From Rhizobium leguminosarum (GTDB lineage: Bacteria > Pseudomonadota > Alphaproteobacteria > Rhizobiales > Rhizobiaceae), in the NCBI RefSeq assembly GCF_002953715.1, contig NZ_CP025015.1, positions 62,001 to 126,000 on the forward strand: a stretch of 64,000 bases of DNA, written 5' to 3'. Positions 52,835 through 61,796 of this stretch are shown here, piece by piece; within the stretch, counting starts at the first letter, position 1; every line of letters starts with the position of its first letter. The notes under the pieces are model-generated. The model was given only the letters and a program-made list of their open reading frames with translations, was not told the origin of the DNA and did not search any database. A program made the translations under genes and the position numbers.

Positions 52835-54046
52835 TCAGCTTTGCCCGAACGTCTCGTCGAGGGCGTTATTGATGTCGGCAATCAGATCCTCGGTGTCTTC
52901 CAGACCGATCGAAAGCCGCAGATGCCCGTATTTCTGGAAGTTCGGCGGATAACGATCGGAACCGCCTCGGCCACTGCCGCCGACATGGACGATCAGGCTC
53001 TCGTCGTGACCAAGCGAGACGGCGGACGTGATGACCTTGAGATGTGCGACGAACCGGTTCTGCGCATCTGGATCGCCATCGACGGCAAAAGCCATGACCG
53101 CTCCATAGCCCTTGCCAGCAAACTGCGTTCTGGCAAGCGCGTGCTGGTCATGGCTGTCTAGACCGGGATAGGTGACATAGGCGACGCGCTTGTCGGCTGC
53201 GAGGGACCGGGCGACGATCTCTGCCGATGAAAACTGCTGCTTCAGGCGCAGCGGCAAAGTCACTGAGCCTCGCATGATCAGCCAGGCGTTGAACGGGGAA
53301 ATCGTGCCGCCGAGATCGACGAGCGCGTCTGCCTTGATGTGATGGATAAGCGGCTTCGAGCCGATGACGACCCCGCCCATCGCGTCGCCATGACCGTTGA
53401 TGTATTTCGTCAGCGAATGGATGACGAGATCTGCACCAAGTGCGAGCGGGCGGAAGAACGGGGGAGGGGTGAAGGTCGAGTCCACCGACAGGAGCGCGCC
53501 CGCTTGTTTTGCGATTGAGGCCAGCGTCGCGATATCGGCAACCTTGGTCGTTGGATTGGCGATTGTCTCTGTATGGATCAGCTTGGTGTTCGGGCGCACG
53601 GCGGCTCGGACGGCATCCATGTTGCCCATATCAACGAAGGTGGCTTCGATATTGTAACGCTGCGGCAAAAGCTCTGAAAACAGTCGCCACACGGCCTCAT
53701 AGGTGACGTCACCGACAATCACGTGGTCGCCGCTCTTCAAGAACGTAAAGAACACGGCATGAAGCGCCGCAACGCCCGTTGCGAAGACGGCTGCATCCTC
53801 GCCGCCCTCTATGGCCGCGAGCTTGCGCTGCAGGCCGATCTGATTGTGGCCGGAATTGCGCGTATAGGAGGGGCTCTCGGTGTCCGACCAGTCCATTGTA
53901 GAAGGGTCGTAAGGAAGTTCGTACGAATTCGCCATCACGATCGGTGTGCGAATAGCGCCCGATGTCTTGTCGATTTCGTTGCCGCCGTGCACCGACAGCG
54001 TATTGAAGGAGAGCGTCGATAGGTCGTGTTTGTCTGGTCTCGACAT
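52835..54046 (-). CDS. Cys/Met-metabolism PLP enzyme (cystathionine/methionine gamma-lyase family)
   Basis: The 403-residue product has the family pattern: NTLSVHGGNEIDKTSGAIRT, AVFATGVAALHAVFFTFLKS, THTETIANPTTKVADI-like text, LLSVDSTFTPPPFFRPLALG and the PLP Lys in IHSLTKYINGHGDAMGGVV. Such enzymes act on homoserine-type or sulfur amino acids by gamma- or beta-elimination. A second member lies at 58941-60098. In the homoserine operon it may deaminate homoserine or a derivative; the substrate cannot be read. Confidence 0.87.
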   Translation of the reverse strand: MSRPDKHDLSTLSFNTLSVHGGNEIDKTSGAIRTPIVMANSYELPYDPSTMDWSDTESPSYTRNSGHNQIGLQRKLAAIEGGEDAAVFATGVAALHAVFFTFLKSGDHVIVGDVTYEAVWRLFSELLPQRYNIEATFVDMGNMDAVRAAVRPNTKLIHTETIANPTTKVADIATLASIAKQAGALLSVDSTFTPPPFFRPLALGADLVIHSLTKYINGHGDAMGGVVIGSKPLIHHIKADALVDLGGTISPFNAWLIMRGSVTLPLRLKQQFSSAEIVARSLAADKRVAYVTYPGLDSHDQHALARTQFAGKGYGAVMAFAVDGDPDAQNRFVAHLKVITSAVSLGHDESLIVHVGGSGRGGSDRYPPNFQKYGHLRLSIGLEDTEDLIADINNALDETFGQS

Positions 54047-54085
54047 AATTGGCCTCTTTGTTGAAGTGAGTGGTTGTGGAGTGCC

Positions 54086-54775
54086 TCAGCGCCTGACCGG
54101 GATGGCGTTTTCCAGCTTCTGGAACCCTTGTGTGATCAGGAAAGTCAGGCTGACGTAAAAGACAGTGACGAGGAGGAGTGGCTCGTAGACGAGGAGCGTA
54201 TCCTGGCGGATTTTGTAGGCAGCACCGTAGAGATCCATCACAGTTACAGAGAATACGATCGGCGTTGCCTTGAGTTGCAGGACGACCTCGCCAGCAAATG
54301 TTGGCAGTCCAATCCGGATCGCTCTCGGCAACCAGATCCGGCGCAGGATCATCCAGGGTGACATGCCAACGGCGCGTGCAGCCTCAAGTTCGCCTTTCGG
54401 GACCGCCAGCATGGCTCCCCGAAGAATCTCCCCCTGGTAAGCAGCGAAGTTGAGCGTCAGGGCCAGCGCCGCAAAAAAAAGCCCCTCTCGCAAGACCGGC
54501 CAAAGAAAGCTGCTCCGCAATCCAGGGATATGCGGCAGATACGAGCCAAGACCGTAATAGATGAGCCAAAGCTGGATGAGCAAAGGCGTTCCGCGAAAGA
54601 ATGTGCAGTACGACTTGGAGAGCCAACGGGCGATGGAACCACGGCCGACCTGGGCAATCGCCAGGAGGATGGCGAGCGCAAATCCCAGCGTGACCGAAAT
54701 CGTCAGCAGCAGGCATGTCAGGAAGGCGCCATAGAGCAGCAAGTCCTGGTACTCGAATATCCAACCGAAATCCAT
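54086..54775 (-). CDS. Polar amino-acid ABC permease (HisM/ArtM-like)
   Basis: The 229-residue product is a HEQRo/PAAT permease: TCLLLTISVTLGFALAILLA, YCTFFRGTPLLIQLWLIYYG, AYQGEILRGAMLAVPKGELE and AARAVGMSPWMILRRIWLP (EAA loop). It has five or so membrane helices. It pairs with the permease encoded just upstream; the two genes are nine bases apart. Confidence 0.9.
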   Translation of the reverse strand: MDFGWIFEYQDLLLYGAFLTCLLLTISVTLGFALAILLAIAQVGRGSIARWLSKSYCTFFRGTPLLIQLWLIYYGLGSYLPHIPGLRSSFLWPVLREGLFFAALALTLNFAAYQGEILRGAMLAVPKGELEAARAVGMSPWMILRRIWLPRAIRIGLPTFAGEVVLQLKATPIVFSVTVMDLYGAAYKIRQDTLLVYEPLLLVTVFYVSLTFLITQGFQKLENAIPVRR

Positions 54776-54784
54776 GTCCGCCTC

Positions 54785-55507
54785 CTACGCTACAGGTCGT
54801 TGGCCGCGACGAAAGTAGGCTTCGAGCGCAGAGAACAGCAGGTTCGATAGAATCGTGATGACGAGATAAAGTGCCGCCGCAGCCAGGAAGAAGACCATGT
54901 ACTGCTTGGTGTTGCTCGCGGCGACGCGTGCCGCAAGAGCCAGTTCCTGATAGCCAACGACGGCAATCAGGGCGCTGTCCTTGATCACGGACATCCACAG
55001 ATTGGCAAAGCCGGGCAGTGCATTGGGGATGAGAGCCGGTAAGACGATGCGTCGGAAGCGTAAGCCTGGCCGCATCCCAAAGGCCTTGGCGGCTTCAAGC
55101 TGTCCAACAGGAATGGCGAGGATCGCGCCCCGCAAAACCTCGGTCATGTAGGCTCCCTGAACAAAGCCCAGCACCGCGATTGCCGCGACCAGGCCATTGA
55201 CCTCGACTGGGCCAAGGTCCGCCATGGCAAGAATCCGGTTCAGCCCATCCGTTCCCGCATAGTAGAGCGAGACGATCAGGATGAGCTCCGGCACGGCACG
55301 GACGATCGTCGTATAGACATTGAGAGCATATTGCAGTGGGGCAAACCCACTCAACTTGCCGAGTGCGCCGAACAAGCCCAGCACCATTCCAAACAGATAG
55401 GCACCAAACGAGATAAACAGGGTCGCGAACGCGCCGGTGATCAATACGCCGCCCCAGCCGGGAGGGGAAATCGACAGCATGTCCAAAATGGAACTTGAGG
55501 AACTCAT
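54785..55507 (-). CDS. Polar amino-acid ABC permease (HisQ/ArtQ-like)
   Basis: The 240-residue permease shows GVLITGAFATLFISFGAYLF, YTTIVRAVPELILIVSLYYA, AYMTEVLRGAILAIPVGQLE and AAKAFGMRPGLRFRRIVLPA. Together with the following permease, the binding protein and the ATPase it forms one uptake system for a polar amino acid, inferred from context to be homoserine or a relative. Confidence 0.9.
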   Translation of the reverse strand: MSSSSSILDMLSISPPGWGGVLITGAFATLFISFGAYLFGMVLGLFGALGKLSGFAPLQYALNVYTTIVRAVPELILIVSLYYAGTDGLNRILAMADLGPVEVNGLVAAIAVLGFVQGAYMTEVLRGAILAIPVGQLEAAKAFGMRPGLRFRRIVLPALIPNALPGFANLWMSVIKDSALIAVVGYQELALAARVAASNTKQYMVFFLAAAALYLVITILSNLLFSALEAYFRRGQRPVA

Positions 55508-55579
55508 GGGAAGCCTTCCAGAACAGGACCGGCAGATTTGCCACCAACGGCTGGTGACAAATCCGCCTCGCCCGTGGAC

Positions 55580-56341
55580 TCAATAGGGGTCGTAGTCGAA
55601 GTACTTCTTGCTGAACTCGGCATACGTGCCGTTCGCCCTGACAGCTTTGATCGCGCCATTCAGCTTTTCGCGAAGCTCGTCGTCGCCCTTGCGGATACCG
55701 CCGCCGACGCCAGCCCCAAGAACCGCATCATCTGCCTCGACACTGCCCTTGTATTCGCAGCATTCCTTGCCGAGGTCGGCTTTCAGGAGTTCCTTCAGCG
55801 GTCCCGTGTCGGCAAAGATGTAATCGACGCGGCCCGACGCGAGGTCCTGGAATGATTCATCGACGGTCGCATAACTTTTCTCGGTCGCAATTTCGGCGAA
55901 ATGCTTCTTGAAGTAAGCCGACTGGGTCGTCGACACGGCGATGCCGACGGTCTTTCCTTTCAGCTGCTCGGCGGTCGCGCCCATGACGCCATCCTTGGCG
56001 CCAATCATGCCGGCGAGAGCCGAGTAATATTTGTCCGTGAAATCGATGCGCTTCTTGCGCTCGTCGGTGATCGACATCGAAGACCAGATTACGTCGATCT
56101 TCTTGCTCTCCAGAGCCGGAATGAGGCCGTCCCAGGCAACGTCGACGATCGTGCACTTCTCCTTAAGCTCTTTGCAGATCGCATCCATCAGATCGATCTC
56201 CCAGCCAATCGCTTTTCCCGAAGCGTCCTTTGTCGTGTAGGGCGCATAGGCCTCATTGACGACGCCGAAGCGGATTTCCGCTTGGGCGCTCGTCGCCAGC
56301 ATGAATGCTGCGACAGCTAGAGCTTTTCCCAAATGCTTCAT
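55580..56341 (-). CDS. Polar amino-acid ABC periplasmic binding protein
   Basis: The 253-residue protein has a signal peptide ending near SAQAEIRFG and an SBP_bac_3 domain: YAPYTTKDASGKAIGWEIDL, AWDGLIPALESKKIDVIWSS, MSITDERKKRIDFTDKYYSA and KTVGIAVSTTQSAYFKK. The Asp and Arg positions that bind the alpha-amino and carboxyl groups are kept. It is in the histidine/lysine/arginine-binding group by appearance; the ligand is inferred only from the operon. Confidence 0.9.
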   Translation of the reverse strand: MKHLGKALAVAAFMLATSAQAEIRFGVVNEAYAPYTTKDASGKAIGWEIDLMDAICKELKEKCTIVDVAWDGLIPALESKKIDVIWSSMSITDERKKRIDFTDKYYSALAGMIGAKDGVMGATAEQLKGKTVGIAVSTTQSAYFKKHFAEIATEKSYATVDESFQDLASGRVDYIFADTGPLKELLKADLGKECCEYKGSVEADDAVLGAGVGGGIRKGDDELREKLNGAIKAVRANGTYAEFSKKYFDYDPY

Positions 56342-56377
56342 CTTAGGGTTCCCCTTTTTCTGTTGGGATGGTGGTGG

Positions 56378-57160
56378 TTAGTGCGAACCGGCTGCAACAA
56401 ACTCCTTGCAGCGTGCGCTGGTGGGTGCACCAAAGACCTGGGCCGGAGGGCCGAGTTCCTCGACCTGGCCCTGGTGCAAAAACATGACGCGGGTGGAAAC
56501 GTCGCGTGCGAACTTCATCTCGTGGGTGACCATCACCATGGTGCGACCTTCCTCGGCCAGCCCACGGATGACCTTGAGCACTTCGCCGACGAGTTCCGGA
56601 TCGAGTGCCGAGGTCGGTTCATCAAACAGCATCACCGCCGGATCGACGCAGAGCGCGCGGGCAATCGACGCACGTTGCTGCTGGCCGCCGGAAAGGAAGG
56701 CGGGGTAGGTGTCCTTCTTGTCGTAAAGACCGACTTTGGCCAGTAGCGCCTCGGCCTTTTCGATCGCCGCTTTACGCTCGATACGCAGGATGTGGATCGG
56801 GGCCTCGATGACGTTCTGGAGAATGGTCATGTGCGGCCAGAGATTGAAGCTCTGGAAGACCATGCCGAGGCCACTCCTCAGCCTCTCGATCTGCCGCCAG
56901 TTGGCGGGGTGGCATTTGCCGTCACGGCCCTTGCGGAAGATCACGTCTTCGCCGTTGATCTGGAAGGTTCCTTGGTCCGGAATTTCGAGGAAGTTGATGC
57001 AGCGCAGGAACGTGCTCTTTCCTGAGCCCGAAGATCCGATGATCGAGACCACGTCGCCCTTCTCCGCTGAAAGGGAGATGCCCTTCAGCACCTTGTGTGC
57101 GCCGTAGCTCTTGTGAACGTCGCTCACTTGCAAAGCTGGCTTGACTGTTTCGATGTACAT
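56378..57160 (-). CDS. Polar amino-acid ABC importer ATPase (HisP-like)
   Basis: GGAGGTG before the ATG at 57160 fixes the start (260 residues). It has Walker A (GSSGSGKSTFLRCINFLE), the Q-loop region GMVFQSFNLWPHMT, the signature LSGGQQQRASIARALC and Walker B (VMLFDEPTSALDPEL). It is first of the four transporter genes in the transcript. Confidence 0.93.
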   Translation of the reverse strand: MYIETVKPALQVSDVHKSYGAHKVLKGISLSAEKGDVVSIIGSSGSGKSTFLRCINFLEIPDQGTFQINGEDVIFRKGRDGKCHPANWRQIERLRSGLGMVFQSFNLWPHMTILQNVIEAPIHILRIERKAAIEKAEALLAKVGLYDKKDTYPAFLSGGQQQRASIARALCVDPAVMLFDEPTSALDPELVGEVLKVIRGLAEEGRTMVMVTHEMKFARDVSTRVMFLHQGQVEELGPPAQVFGAPTSARCKEFVAAGSH

Positions 57161-57343
57161 TTCACCTCCATTGACTTGCGAGGGTTGGCCCACTCCTCCG
57201 CGGGCAAAGCTTCGCCATCGCCGTATCTGACAGCGCCATCATTCGTGGTTGCGAGTGTAAAAAATGGACGCGAACGTCCGCACGCGCCGCCTAAACGGCG
57301 CACGTTCCTCACCTGCCATTGTCTCGGATTTACCGCCGGCGCG

Positions 57344-58030
57344 TTAGCCGGCCATAATCTTGTGTCTGTAGACCTCACAGCCTGGTGCCAGCTGCCTTAA
57401 ACCGTTCACCAGCATGTTGGCCGCCTCCTCTAGCGCCTCCTCAGGCATTGTCGCCAAACTTTCCAAAATGAACCACATCCGGCCACCCAGCGTCTCCAGT
57501 CGGGTCCGGGTACCTTGCCGCCAGTTCCAGCGCCGGCACGTGACACCGATATCGTCGCGCCAGATGACTTCACCCTTGGTAGGGTTTTCGATGACCGCCT
57601 CTCCGTTCATAACCGTGTCGAACACTTCGGTTCCGTCTGCAACAGACAGCCGTGGCTTGCCGACATAGGCGTCGAAGTTTTCTCCACCGACCGGTATGGC
57701 AAAACGCAAGCTGACTGCGTTGTAGAGATCGACGATCGGGTTGATCGAAGGGATACGGCCGTCTTTCTCCACCCGCTTCTTCAGCGCCTGTGCAGAACAG
57801 GGTGTGCGATTTGGTTTTGCTCCAAACCGGCTATATGCCTCGGCCCAACTTGCCAGATGTGCTTCACTCCAGGCTGGCCCTCCAGCTCGGACAAAATCAC
57901 AAGCCTCTTCCAGCACATTTCTGGCTATGGTGCCGCGCGTGTCATCCTTGATATCAACGAAGACGCTGATCGCGCGAAAGTCTGGTGCGATGTTTGCGAT
58001 TTCTTTGTCGATGACCGGAAATTCCGACAT
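57344..58030 (-). CDS. B3/B4 (tRNA-editing-like) domain protein
   Basis: The 228-residue product is a stand-alone B3/B4 domain as found in the beta subunit of PheRS and in small bacterial proteins: YSRFGAKPNRTPCSAQALKK, INPIVDLYNAVSLRFAIPVG and EVIWRDDIGVTCRRWNWRQG. Such proteins may hydrolyse mischarged tRNA or bind amino acids; function is not established for the free form. It lies at the head of the amino-acid operon, divergent from the XRE-cupin regulator with only 43 bases between. Confidence 0.85.
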   Translation of the reverse strand: MSEFPVIDKEIANIAPDFRAISVFVDIKDDTRGTIARNVLEEACDFVRAGGPAWSEAHLASWAEAYSRFGAKPNRTPCSAQALKKRVEKDGRIPSINPIVDLYNAVSLRFAIPVGGENFDAYVGKPRLSVADGTEVFDTVMNGEAVIENPTKGEVIWRDDIGVTCRRWNWRQGTRTRLETLGGRMWFILESLATMPEEALEEAANMLVNGLRQLAPGCEVYRHKIMAG

Positions 58031-58073
58031 GCCCTCTAGCTCCCATTGACCAATTTAGTCTATAATACCGACC

Positions 58074-58697
58074 ATGAAAAAGAAAGTCAATATATCGACC
58101 GAAGCGGTCACCGACGTCGAGCGCGTCAGTGCAACCGTGTCCCAGAACCTCAAATTGTTCAGGAAACAGAATGGCCTGACACTCGATGAATTGTCGCGCA
58201 AATCCGGTGTCAGCAAAGGCATGCTGGTCGAAATCGAAAAGGGCAGCGCGAACCCGAGCATTGCGACGCTCTGCCGGGCAGCGACCGCATTGGGCGTTTC
58301 TGTTGCCGATTTCGTCGGGGTCGCAGTCAACGTGCCTGTGCGCATCGTTCCACCCGAGGATGCCTCGATCCTCTGGCGCGGTCCGAAGGGCGGGAGTGCC
58401 ACTCTTCTGGTTGGAACCCACGGGCCGGATGAAATCGAGCTTTGGCGCTGGACGCTGTTTCCCGGTGAGGTTTTCGAATCGCCCGGCCATTCGGCCGGAA
58501 CACTCGAACTGCTGAATGTGGAAACCGGCGCGCTTACCTTGAAACTGGCTGATAGCGAGCACCTCGTTAAAGCGGGCTCTTCGGTTTTGGCACGGACGGA
58601 GGACAAACATGCTTACATGAATTGTGGCAAGGAGGAGCTCCGCTTTGTAATGACTGTCGCGGAGCTGCAGCGTCCGCGCGTGAGAACGGGCTTGTAA
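58074..58697 (+). CDS. XRE-cupin transcriptional regulator
   Basis: The 207-residue product has an XRE helix-turn-helix at about 24-80 (LKLFRKQNGLTLDELSRKSG, then VSKGMLVEIEKGSANPSIAT) and a cupin fold at about 130-195 (LWRWTLFPGEVFESPGHSAG). Such repressors sense a small molecule. It is divergent from the B3/B4-transporter-homoserine run. A TATAAT box lies at 58060-58065 in the 43-base gap, so it very likely controls both directions. Confidence 0.9.
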   Translation: MKKKVNISTEAVTDVERVSATVSQNLKLFRKQNGLTLDELSRKSGVSKGMLVEIEKGSANPSIATLCRAATALGVSVADFVGVAVNVPVRIVPPEDASILWRGPKGGSATLLVGTHGPDEIELWRWTLFPGEVFESPGHSAGTLELLNVETGALTLKLADSEHLVKAGSSVLARTEDKHAYMNCGKEELRFVMTVAELQRPRVRTGL

Positions 58698-58940
58698 AGA
58701 CAACTGCTGCTGCTTGAGGTCGGACCGAAGCACTTTTGGGTTGGCGGAGCAAAAACGTTGCCGCATGCACCGGCCGTCTCCTGAAGTCGAACACCGTGAG
58801 CCTAACACCACATGGATGGTCACGCTCATCTCCACTGGCGCACCTCAATGCGCGCCGACTCGATGGCCGCAGCAGCTGATATTCGAATACTGTTTGGAAC
58901 AGAGATCGATTGGTCTAGTCCACCGATGAGGTACAAGTTC

Positions 58941-60098
58941 ATGCGAGATCGCGATGAGTTAGATGCGGCCGATCCGGAGTTCGACGAACTCGGATTCTCG
59001 ACGCGTGCTATCCACCAACCAGTCGACCTGTCATTGAACCATCCCGCTCAATCGGTCAGAAAAATCAGCGGTGCGGACAACAACGCCCACTCAGCGACGG
59101 ACATGCTCGAGAAGACGTTGGCTCGCCTCGAAGGAGCCGAGGCCGGCTTGGTGCTTTCATCAGGGTTGGCCGCCTTCAATATGCTCGCACTGGCGCTTCT
59201 CTCCGAAGGCGACGAGATGATCGTCCACAGGCAAGTTTGTACCGATACGGCCGCTCTGATGGAGAAGACGCTAACGCGGGCCGGCATCACAATGGTCCCG
59301 GTTGACCTGTCGCTTTCTGCAAACATCTGCCGTGCGGTGACGCCTCGAACGCGTCTCATTTATTTTGATACGCCGACAAATCCTCTTGGCGACATTCTCG
59401 ACATTGCTGCAATCGCAGAATGCGGTCGTTCCTGCGGCCTCAAGATCGTCGTTGACAGCACATTCGCTTCGCCAGCCTTGCAGCGCCCGATTGAGCACGG
59501 CGCCGATATTGTCCTGCAATCGCTTACCAAATACATCAACGGTCATGGCGACACACTCGGCGGTGCCCTGCTGGGAGACACCGCAATCATTCACAAACTG
59601 CGGGAAACCAACCTTCGTTTTCCTGAGGCGACCGTGATCTCACCGCAGGCTTCGTTCCTCATCCTTCGTGGCGTGAAAACACTTGCTCTCAGGATGGACC
59701 GGCACAGTTCCGCCGCCCATGCGATCGCGCTGACCTTGGAAACCCATCCGGCGGTGGCGTGGGTGAGATATCCCTTTCTTCCATCTCACCCGAACCATTC
59801 CATCGCTCGCAGGCAGATGTCAGGTGGCTCGGGAATGTTGGCTTTCGGCCTTCGTGCAGGCAGGGATGGTGCCACTGCGATGATCAGCAGACTGCGGCTT
59901 ATACAGTCGGGCGTCAATCTGGCAGAGGTCGGCAGCCTCATATGCCATTCGGCCCGCCTCACCAGCACCCGCCACCTGTCCCTTTCAGGAGGCGGCCTTT
60001 GCGACGCGCTTGGAGATGACGTCATCCGCTGCTCCGTCGGCCTGGAGGATGCCGAGGATCTTATCGAAGACATCCTGGAGGCTCTGGATTTCGGCTGA
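58941..60098 (+). CDS. Cys/Met-metabolism PLP enzyme, second copy
   Basis: GAGGTAC eight bases before the ATG at 58941 favours this start (385 residues); the open frame continues upstream without homology. It has GFSTRAIHQPVDLSLNHPAQ, GLVLSSGLAAFNMLALALLS, FDTPTNPLGDILDIAAIAE, VVDSTFASPALQRPIEHGAD and the PLP Lys in QSLTKYINGHGDTLGGAL. It is a divergent paralogue of the enzyme at 52835-54046, outside the main operon but next to its presumed regulator. The substrate is unknown. Confidence 0.87.
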   Translation: MRDRDELDAADPEFDELGFSTRAIHQPVDLSLNHPAQSVRKISGADNNAHSATDMLEKTLARLEGAEAGLVLSSGLAAFNMLALALLSEGDEMIVHRQVCTDTAALMEKTLTRAGITMVPVDLSLSANICRAVTPRTRLIYFDTPTNPLGDILDIAAIAECGRSCGLKIVVDSTFASPALQRPIEHGADIVLQSLTKYINGHGDTLGGALLGDTAIIHKLRETNLRFPEATVISPQASFLILRGVKTLALRMDRHSSAAHAIALTLETHPAVAWVRYPFLPSHPNHSIARRQMSGGSGMLAFGLRAGRDGATAMISRLRLIQSGVNLAEVGSLICHSARLTSTRHLSLSGGGLCDALGDDVIRCSVGLEDAEDLIEDILEALDFG

Positions 60099-60179
60099 GC
60101 GTTTGTCTTGCCCAACCACGCGAGCCAAAGCGGGGGAATTGTTTGCAGCTGAAAACGGGGCGACTTCCTTGAAGGCAAG

Positions 60180-61532
60180 CTATTTTACGTCCGGCTCCTT
60201 GAGAAGGCGATAGAGGTGGGCCCGGCTGATACCGAGCAATTCAGCCGCACGGCTCCTGTTACCGCGCGTTTGCTTGAGAGCGGCACGGATCTCCGCGTCC
60301 GTTTGGGATCGTATCCTGTCTTTGAGTGGCTGCGTCGCGTCTGGCTCAGCCGGGGTTGAGGAAACCTCCTGGACAGAAATGGCGAGTGTCCCGGTAATGA
60401 TCATTCGCGTCAGCGCGTTTTCGAGCTCGCGCACGTTTCCCGGCCACGCGTATCCGATCAACAGATTGCGATCGTGATCGGTCAGGTTTGGTGTGGACTT
60501 ACCCAGCCGTCCTGCGATGCGCGCAAGCAAGCACTCGGCAAGGTGTGGGATATCGCCCCTATGCCGCAGGGGAGGGACGTTGATCGGCAAAACACTCAGC
60601 CGGTGATACAGGTCCTCGCGAAAGCGGCCCACCTTCACCAGGTCAAGAAGAGCTTTATTGGTCGCACAGATGATGCCCAAGTTGATACTGACCGGATTGG
60701 TACCGCCGACACGTACGATTTCGTTCATCTGCAGAACGCGCAGCAAACTGCCCTGAAGGGCAAGCGGCATGTCGCCGATCTCGTCCAGGAAAAGCACGCC
60801 GCCTGTGGCAAGTTCAAACTTGCCCGGTTTGCCCTGGCTGCGAGCGCCCGTGAAAGCACCGCCTTCGTATCCAAAGAGCTCGGCTTCAATCAGCTCGCTG
60901 GGAATGGACGCGCAGTTGACCCACACAAAGGGTCCACTACGCCTGTCCGACAGTGCATGAAGGGCATGCGCGGCCAGTTCCTTGCCCGCGCCGGTCTCGC
61001 CACAAATCATCACAGGCAAATCATACGCAGCGGCCACCTTGATGGCGTCACGATAGGAATCCATCAACTCGCCCATGCCGATGATGTCATTCAGCCTGAA
61101 CTTCGATTGCCACGCTCTGGGACGTTGCGGAATGGCGAGTTCTGCTTTCGATATGCGGCTGTAGGTCTTCTTCAAGGCATCATAGTCAGAGAAGAGGGCA
61201 AGCCCGACCGCGCCGATGATCTTGCCGTCCCGGTGCACGGGAACTTGCTTCGTTACCAGTTTATGGCCACGAACCTCGAGCGGATAACCGACATGGGTGC
61301 CGATCCCGCGTGCAACGAAATGAAGCTTGGTCTGTGGCCCAACCACATCGGTTATGTGGCGCCCGAGGAAGTCATCGGCCTCACCCCCGAGCAGCTTGCA
61401 GTAGGGCTCATTGATCAGGACGATTGTCCCGGCTGTATCGACGGCGACGAGGCAGTCTGAGACATGATCGAGCACGAGACGGAGAAACCCGGCTTCTTCC
61501 GATGAACCTGCGAACCACTCCGGAAGCGTCAT
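60180..61532 (-). CDS. PAS-containing sigma-54-dependent activator
   Basis: The 450-residue product has a PAS domain at 15-115 (VLDHVSDCLVAVDTAGTIVL), an AAA+ domain at 145-375 and a Fis-type helix at 410-446 (RSRAAELLGISRAHLYRLLK). The AAA+ domain has Walker A GETGAGKE (178-185) and the intact GAFTGA loop (225-230) that contacts sigma-54. There is no receiver domain, so it answers a ligand or redox signal through PAS. It is divergent from an alpha/beta hydrolase-MFS operon that carries a sigma-54 promoter and an upstream dyad, so that operon is its likely target. Confidence 0.92.
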   Translation of the reverse strand: MTLPEWFAGSSEEAGFLRLVLDHVSDCLVAVDTAGTIVLINEPYCKLLGGEADDFLGRHITDVVGPQTKLHFVARGIGTHVGYPLEVRGHKLVTKQVPVHRDGKIIGAVGLALFSDYDALKKTYSRISKAELAIPQRPRAWQSKFRLNDIIGMGELMDSYRDAIKVAAAYDLPVMICGETGAGKELAAHALHALSDRRSGPFVWVNCASIPSELIEAELFGYEGGAFTGARSQGKPGKFELATGGVLFLDEIGDMPLALQGSLLRVLQMNEIVRVGGTNPVSINLGIICATNKALLDLVKVGRFREDLYHRLSVLPINVPPLRHRGDIPHLAECLLARIAGRLGKSTPNLTDHDRNLLIGYAWPGNVRELENALTRMIITGTLAISVQEVSSTPAEPDATQPLKDRIRSQTDAEIRAALKQTRGNRSRAAELLGISRAHLYRLLKEPDVK

Positions 61533-61593
61533 CTCAGCCTGACCTGGTTGGAACCCCGATGAAATTACGTCACGATCACTCTACCGACCAATC

Positions 61594-61621
61594 GTCTCTA
61601 AAGCGAGACAATATGTGTCTC
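61594..61621. promoter_or_regulatory. Upstream activator site: overlapping GTCTC/GAGAC dyads
   Basis: GAGACA (61605-61610), ATATG and TGTCTC (61616-61621) form a perfect palindrome. A further GTCTC at 61594-61598 makes a second dyad with the same GAGAC. The site lies about 130-150 bases before the predicted sigma-54 start, the usual place for an enhancer, and next to the activator gene's 5' end. Confidence 0.6.
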
Positions 61622-61742
61622 TATTAGGTGACGGTATATGCGAGAGACTGACGGGCAAGTGTTTGTCGAGCGGCGAGGAACCTTCGAAATTTGCTCATGT
61701 TTCCAGCTCGTTGAGCAATGGCGACCCTCCAAAACCGCCAAC

Positions 61743-61757
61743 TGGCCCGCCCCTTGC
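61743..61757 (+). promoter_or_regulatory. Sigma-54 (-24/-12) promoter
   Basis: TGGCCCGCCCCTTGC matches the consensus TGGCAC-N5-TTGC with one mismatch, and the GG and GC are spaced correctly. A start near 61769 would leave about 28 bases of leader before the ATG at 61797. The divergent gene encodes a sigma-54 activator. Confidence 0.8.
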
Positions 61758-61796
61758 GATGCTTACGGTGTAAAAACCTAAAGGGGAGCAGAAATA

